Below the pieces are notes generated by a model. That model was not told where the DNA came from. It searched no databases and saw nothing but the letters and a program-made list of their open reading frames with translations. 64,000 bases of DNA from Fomitopsis serialis (lineage: Eukaryota; Basidiomycota; Agaricomycetes; Polyporales; Fomitopsidaceae): positions 682,001 to 746,000 of the forward strand of contig NW_025954961.1 in NCBI RefSeq assembly GCF_022376445.1. The letters run 5' to 3'. Of this stretch, positions 58,255 to 64,000 are shown in pieces. The position numbers and the translations under genes were made by a program. Each line of letters opens with the position of its first letter. The stretch's first letter is position 1.

Positions 58255-61200
58255 ATGCGTATCGTGCGCCCGCTCGTGCTCACCCTTAGCGTCCTCGGTT
58301 CGTACGTATTTGCCCAGGACACCACCAATGTGCCCAAGCAGAAGCATGACTACCAGGTGTGCCTCATGGCTCTGCATTCGGTCCTGTGCATTGTGCTGAG
58401 CTATCTTCGTGTAGAGTGATGTCGCGCGTTTGCGGAAAATCGTGATCAACAGGTAAATTACACTACTTGCCATGAGTATACTTGGCGCTAACCGCCTACT
58501 TCCCGGCAGCCTGTATTCACACCGGTGCGCCCGTCTCGCCAGTCGCCAGGGATGAGTACTCAACTTGGAACAGAGATGTCTTTCTTCGCGAGCTTATCTC
58601 GAACGCCAACGATGCACTCGAGAAGTTGCGTCTGACGTCTCTTACGGAGAAAAGGTGCTTTCAGGTGCAGAGGACATGAACATCACGATCAAAGCATACA
58701 AGGACGAGGACGGGAAGGGTCGCGTTGTCATTAGGGGTGCGTGCACCTTGAGCGTCTTCGTGCTTAAGCTGGCCTAACCGTCTAATTGTTTCGCTTAGAT
58801 ACCGGTATTGGAATGACCGTGGAAGAACTGACGAACAACCTCGTATGTGGTCCATTCTTATATCCCTCGCAGAGCTGATCCAGCACGACAGGGAACGCTC
58901 GCAAAATCTGGCACGTCAGAGTTCCTCGCGCGAGCAGAGAGTACGGACACCACAGGCACCGGTAACCTCATCGGCGCGTTCGGTCTCGGTTTCTACAGCA
59001 GGTAGGCTTTCCCGTGAACCGCAGCGTTTGGTCGAATGCTCAGCATATACCAGCTTCCTTGTCGCCGATCGTGTCTACGTCGCGTCAATTGCTGCGAAGT
59101 CTACCAGCAATCCCGAACCCGTTCAATATGTCTTCAGCTCCGGGGCCGATGAGAGTTCATTCGAGATCTATCCAGACCCTCGCGGGACCACACTTGGCAG
59201 AGGAACGGAGATCACTCTGGTTTTGAAGGACGACGCAATTGAGTACATGGACGCTCATAAGATCACCGACTTGGTGTAAGTCCTATTATCACTACTGCAG
59301 CCTAATTCGCTCAACCATAAAATCTCGACAGGGACAAGCACTCGTCGTTCGCCTCGACATTTCCCATCTACCTCTGGACAGAACGGACGGAAACTGTTGC
59401 CGAGGAGAAGCCTGCTGAGGAGACACCTGAAACTGACGAAGACGAGGCTGTTTTAGAGGACGTTACCGAGTCCGATAAGACCCCCAAGACAAAGGAGGTC
59501 ACAGTGGAAGAATGGATCCACATGAACTCGCAGCCGCCGATCTGGATGCGGTATGACTGCGCAGTCTAAACCGGTAAAACGTTACTTACGCTCCGTGCAG
59601 GGACCCCAAGGCGGTGACGGATGAGGAGTACGAGAGCTTCTATGCAGCGACCTTCAAGGACTACCAGAAGCCACTTGCATGGGACCACTTCTCTGGTGAC
59701 TCTGGCTCCGGTGTGTCCTTCAAGGCCATCATCTTCATTCCGTCAGAGCTGTGGGTTGTCCCCTCTCTCTGCCAACACGTGGATCTTATACGTCCCCTTA
59801 TAGCCCGAACGAGTACTGGCAAAACCCAATGATGAGCAGCGCGAGAGACATTCGATTAATGGTCAAGCGTGTGTTCATCACGTCTGACCTCGGCGAGGAC
59901 GCGCTGCCCAAATGGGCCAGCTGGATCAAGGTTGTCGTTGACGGTACGTCCCGGCCATAAAACCCTGACTGCTCTCATAAGCACGCTGCGTATATAGCGG
60001 AGGACCTGCCATTGCACGTGTCGCGCGAGACGCTGCAGTCCACACGCTTCCTCAAGCAACTGCGGTCGATCGTGCTGAAGCATCTCCTTGCCATGCTTAC
60101 ACGGATGCAAGAGAACGACCCGGAGAAGTGGGCAACGCTGCAGAAGTCCTACGGGAACGTGTTCAAGCTTGGTGCGGTGGAGGACACGAAGAACCGGGTG
60201 AAGCTGCGGAGCTCTGCCGGTTCGCGACTAACCAGAGGAACGAGACGTCTTTGGAGCAGGTACCTTCGTGTGCTGGCCATGCTGGCTATGTATGCTGACG
60301 TTCTGGACGTAGTACCTTGAAATAGGAAGAAAGGTCAGAAGCAGGTGGTCGCGCTGTCGTGCAGTCCTCTTTATGATGCGATGCAGATTTCTACTCGCGG
60401 ACATGGGTACACAGCGGAGCATCTGGCCAAGAGTGTCTTCATCGAGAACTCCACGCTCGTGGCTACGAGGTCTTCTCCTGATCGATCCACTCGATGAGAT
60501 CTTCGCCAGAACCTCCGGTGTGGAAGTGCGTATTGAGCATCGTAGAGGTTGAGACCTCGCTGACTAGTTATGCTAGGACGGTGCCATTCCAGGACGTGCC
60601 AAGGCTGGACTGCGGTTCGGTGACGAAGGTTCGGCGATCTTTCTTATTGCTGTGTTGTCTGAGCGCCATCTTTTGAGAGTTGAGCCCCGAGGAAGAGAAG
60701 GAGGAGCAGAAAAAACTGACGGAAGAGTACAGCCCCTCCTTACGTGGCTGAAGCTACAGGCAGGAGACGTTGTCCGGGATGGTAAGCAGCCCAGTCTCCT
60801 GCCATCGCGGGAACAATCGCTAAGACCCATGTGTTTAGTCGTTATCTCCAACCGACTCGTCGCTAGTTCTTGCGCGATTGTCGCTGACATGATGGGCTAC
60901 ACCGCCAATGTCGAGAAGATGATGAGTGAGTGCTAGAGTGCGTCTTCATGCGCTTACCTTGACCATCTCCCACTCGTGTAGGTGCCTCGCAAGCGAGCGT
61001 GCATAACCCCATGCGTGACTTTGCGAAGAAGCAGAGGATTTTGGAGATCAACGCGAAGTCTCCGCTCGTCCAGGGCCTCTTGCGCCGAGTGGAGCAGCTC
61101 CCGAGTGAAGAGGAGAGCCGTGACCCGAAGTTGAGGAAGAGTTGATGGAGGTTGCGTCTGTGCTCATCGATGGTGCTTTGGTCCGCTCCGGTTTCGGTGT

Positions 61201-61536
61201 GCCCGACTCGAATGAGTGCGTATCCGGTAATCATACACCTACGTGTGGACGCTGACACGAATCTCCAGATTCTTCACGAGAGTGGACCGCATCCTCAGAA
61301 GATCTCTTGGTGTGTCGGAGACAGCACCTACGGATACTACAGTGAAGCCGGCACCCCCTGTCGATTCGGACCCGCTAAACCTTGAAGACCCTGAGTCAAT
61401 CGAGTGGCCAGACTACGTCCCGGGCTCTCTCAGGCAGCAAGCGGAGGACTTCAAGCCTGAGGACCAAATTGTATGGGAAGCAGAGGAGATTGATGAGGAG
61501 GGCAATCCGGTGCTGACGAAGCACGATGAGCTGTAG
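58255..61536 (+). CDS. ER Hsp90 chaperone GRP94 (endoplasmin)
   Basis: ATP-dependent Hsp90 of the ER lumen. Signal peptide MRIVRPLVLTLSVLGSYVFA at 58255 and the C-terminal retrieval signal KHDEL at 61536. The ATPase domain shows SDVARLRKIVIN, then a 15-nt exon (58510-58524, LYSHR) and DVFLRELISNANDALEKL, followed by DTGIGMTVEELTNNL and LIGAFGLGFYSSFLVADRV. An acidic charged linker lies at about 59395-59490. The middle domain has WDHFSGDSGSGVSFKAIIFI, VKRVFITSDLGEDALPKWAS and LPLHVSRETLQSTRFLKQL. The C-terminal domain has NRLVASSCAIVADMMGYTAN and RVDRILRRSLGVSE. The frame is broken at about ten sites (for example 58650, 60206, 60388, 60394, 60449, 60505, 60598, 60733 and 61124), nearly all as if one base were missing from a short run. 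The splice sites and the HDEL end argue for a live gene with consensus errors. Confidence 0.92.
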
Positions 61537-62159
61537 AGACAGCTGCTTATTGTTATGGATCTCAATGGGACTTTCTGCTGGATAATAGCATCAATGTACC
61601 ACGTTATGAAGTCTCTGTTGTCGAATCGAAGTTATGTACTAGCTGAGTGGAGTGATCATTGGCGACCACGCTCTGACGGTGACCACAACACATGCAGCCG
61701 CAGGAACTCGGCATAAGCAACCGGCTCAGTTGCTTCAGTACTGTGAACTTGCCCACTGTGATCGGGACGTGCACCACTGTGGTACTCGGCGCGTTGCAGA
61801 CGCAGACGCAGACTCAGTGATCGTGGGCGGCCCGTGTCAACTTTCAAGAGGCAGTGGCATCAACGCTTATGTACATGGAACGTGTAATGAGATTGTTTTT
61901 ACATACATAGGCACCCACATTATCAGAAACATTCGTATATGTCGCTATCACAGTGACCCACACAACCGTAGGTGGTGGCTGGCGGTGAGCTGGTGATCGG
62001 TGAACAAGTTCGGAGACGCCCGATGGTGGAGGACAGATCTGGATCTGACGGACCGTGGTTCGCGCGCAATGGGCGCCTGAGGCATGGTCCTGTGCGAACT
62101 GGCTCAACGAGCTCGGCCTGCACTCGCTTCTGTCGCCGACCGCCTGCCTCTTCAACCGG
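61537..62159. other. Intergenic, no gene seen
   Basis: About 620 bp between GRP94 and the TCERG1-like gene. It should contain the GRP94 3' UTR and the downstream promoter. An in-frame upstream Met near 62055 could extend the next gene, but has no family support. Confidence 0.45.
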
Positions 62160-64000
62160 ATGTCTGTACCATTTACTCCTATAGGACCGCCCCCACTCCC
62201 CTCAGGATGGACAGAACACATCAGTAAGAGCCTCGATTCCTGCGCGGTCTGTCGACCAGTTGACAGTGGTTCACAGGTCCTACTGGCCAGCCATACTACT
62301 TCAATGCCGTCACACAACAGTCTACCTATGTCCGTCCCCTGCCTCCAATCCCATTTCCACCTCAAGGTGCGCTAGCACCTGGTGTCCCGGCACCGGCAGC
62401 ACCTGCAGCCAAGAAGAAGGAAAAGCCGTTAGTCAAGACTCCGATACCCGGGACCGACTGGTTGCGCGTCAAGACTACCGAAGGCAACGTTTTCTACACA
62501 CACAAAGTAGAGAAGAGGAGTGTCTGGACAGTTCCATATGAGATTCAGGACGCGATTGCTGCGCTCGAGCGCGAAGAGGGGGAGTCACGTCATCAGCAGG
62601 AAGAAGAGGCTCGGGGTCAGAGGCGGCGAGAATGGTTGAGGTTGAACGAATCAAGTCGGAGGTGAATGACATGGTTGGTAAGCGGAAAGCAGAGGAGCCA
62701 GTGCCGATGGACGAAGTTGTGATCACCAAGAAGATGAAGGTCGATGATACGGACGAGGAAGAGGAGGAAGAGTCTAGCTCTGAGGAAGAGGAGGAGGAAG
62801 AGTGGCAGCGAGAGGCTGCAGCCCAACTTGCCGCTGAGGCTGAGGAGGAGAAGAGACGGCAGGAAGAAGAGAAACGACAAGAAGAAGAGGAAGCGAAGAG
62901 GATGAAGGAGGCAGAGAAAGCCAAGGGCGCACCTCAGCTCAATATGCCGGAGCGAGTTGACTTGTCGATGGACGAGGCCAAGGCGCTCTTCAAAGTACGT
63001 TATGTCGCCGCTCCTACACTGACGACTAGTGACATTTGCATTTTCAGACTCTTCTTCGCGAGAAGAATGTAAACCCTCTTCACCCATGGGACATGTCCCT
63101 GCCGCTATTCATCAATGACCCGCGATATGTCCTCCTTCCTTCCGTATCCGCGCGTAAAGAGGCGTTCGACGAATACTGCCGAGACCGCGCCCGTGAGCTA
63201 CGGCAGTCCAATGTCAAAAAGGAGAAGGAATCCGCAAATCCGAAGGAGGAGTTCGAGCGTCTCCTGCGGGATGAGGTGAAAAGTACGCGCACAAGCTGGA
63301 CCGAGTGGCGAAGGCAGTGGAAGAAAGATAGAAGGTTCTATGGCTGGGGTCGTGACGACAGGGAGCGGGAAAAGAGGTTCCGAGAATACCTCAAAGAGCT
63401 CGGCGAAAGTGAGAATTCGCCATACTCATAATTTGGTGGCCGCTAACCTCACGCCACGTCTCAGAAAAGCGCGCCGCCGCTCAAAAAGCAGAGGCAGATT
63501 TCTTTGCGCTGCTCAAGGAGAGCGGTATTGCTAAACCCGGTGCTATATGGACAGAGGTGAGCATTGCATTGCATCGACTGGATTGCGTCACCGACCCATC
63601 CCTAAGGTGAAGCGGGAGATTGTGGATGACCCCCGGTACGATGCTGTAGGGTCATCATCTCTGCGAGAAGAGCTGTTCCACACGTACCTAAAAGCCCACG
63701 GAGAGACCTCTTCGTCTGAGACACTATCGGGTGCTCAAGTGGCTGACAGCCGTACTAATACGGATGGCGCAACCGCTGAGGAAAGCACCGAGGAGCGTGA
63801 GCGGAGGCGTCAGGAGCGAAAGGAGCGTGCCGTAAAGGAGAGGGAAGAAAAGGTCAAGGCTAAGCGAAACAAGGTCGACGCTGATATTGACCGTTCCCGC
63901 ATGGGTCTCAACAAGGAGGAAGGGGAGCTTGAGTTCAGGTGCGCCGCGTGTCTCCCATTACCCCCGTAGCGGTTACTGGGCGCCGCTGATTATCGGTTGC
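62160..64000 (+). CDS. TCERG1/CA150-like WW and FF domain protein, 3'-truncated
   Basis: Nuclear factor coupling RNA polymerase II elongation with splicing. WW domain 1 is LPSGWTEHI joined by a GTAAGA intron (about 62223-62276) to TGQPYYFNAVTQQSTYVRPL. WW domain 2 is GTDWLRVKTTEGNVFYTHKV with SVWTVPYEI (about 62450-62550). An acidic and then Glu/Lys/Arg coiled region follows (about 62740-62930). FF domains begin at ALFKTLLREKNVNPLHPWDM with FINDPRYVLL (about 62985-63190), then EEFERLLRDEVKSTRTSWTE (about 63245-63410), then DFFALLKESGIAKPGAIWTE with IVDDPRYDAV (about 63490-63700). Prp40 has a similar layout, but the WW spacing and the long acidic linker fit TCERG1 better. One base appears missing at 62631. 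The gene runs off the window near a GGTGCG donor at about 63938. Confidence 0.87.

Noticed and set aside
62160..64000. Prp40 as the identity of the WW/FF gene
   Set aside because: Prp40 has its two WW domains close together at the very N-terminus; here they are spaced and followed by a long acidic linker, closer to TCERG1.

Overview
The window is nuclear DNA of a basidiomycete fungus, most likely an agaricomycete mushroom or wood-decay species. The evidence is dense short genes on both strands, many GT-AG introns of about 45-65 nt, and a set of typical fungal housekeeping genes: a Rim15-type kinase with a receiver domain, EFR3, Vps52, mitochondrial ribosomal proteins, an ER Hsp90 ending in HDEL, and a large kelch membrane protein. 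I saw no rRNA, convincing tRNA, CRISPR array or intact transposon.

Layout. 0-7 kb: 5'-truncated C2H2 zinc-finger factor (+), Apd1/Aim32-type Fe-S thioredoxin-like protein (-), protein with two ubiquitin-interacting motifs (-). 7.4-13.5 kb: RIM15 (-), then mitochondrial S18 (+). 15-22 kb: gene-poor, holding O-methyltransferase 1 (-), an unidentified coding remnant and a 78-bp tandem duplication. 22-32 kb: proteasome RPN11 (-), divergent coiled-coil protein (+), VPS52 (+), EFR3 (-). 33-34.7 kb: O-methyltransferase 2 (+), paralogous to the first. 35-45 kb: BRCT protein (-), OST1 (-), mitochondrial L22 (-), YOS1 (+), GILT-type thiol reductase (-), MIX23 (-), C2H2 protein (-). 45-50.6 kb: gene-poor, with weak remnants. 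50.7-64 kb: kelch/transmembrane protein (+), NPF-motif disordered protein (-), GRP94 (+), and a TCERG1-like WW/FF protein (+) cut by the window end.

There is no single pathway. Several genes serve the ER and secretory route (OST1, YOS1, GRP94, VPS52, EFR3) or mitochondria (bS18m, uL22m, MIX23). The two O-methyltransferases are the only genes suggesting specialised metabolism.

A point every user should know: many genes carry apparent single-base losses, mostly in 2-5 base homopolymers, that break otherwise conserved reading frames. They hit essential genes (OST1, GRP94) as well as accessory ones. I therefore read most of them as consensus errors, not as pseudogenes. No previously undescribed system stood out with confidence. 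The best leads are the unidentified coding remnant beside O-methyltransferase 1, the fungal GRP94, and the NPF-motif protein.
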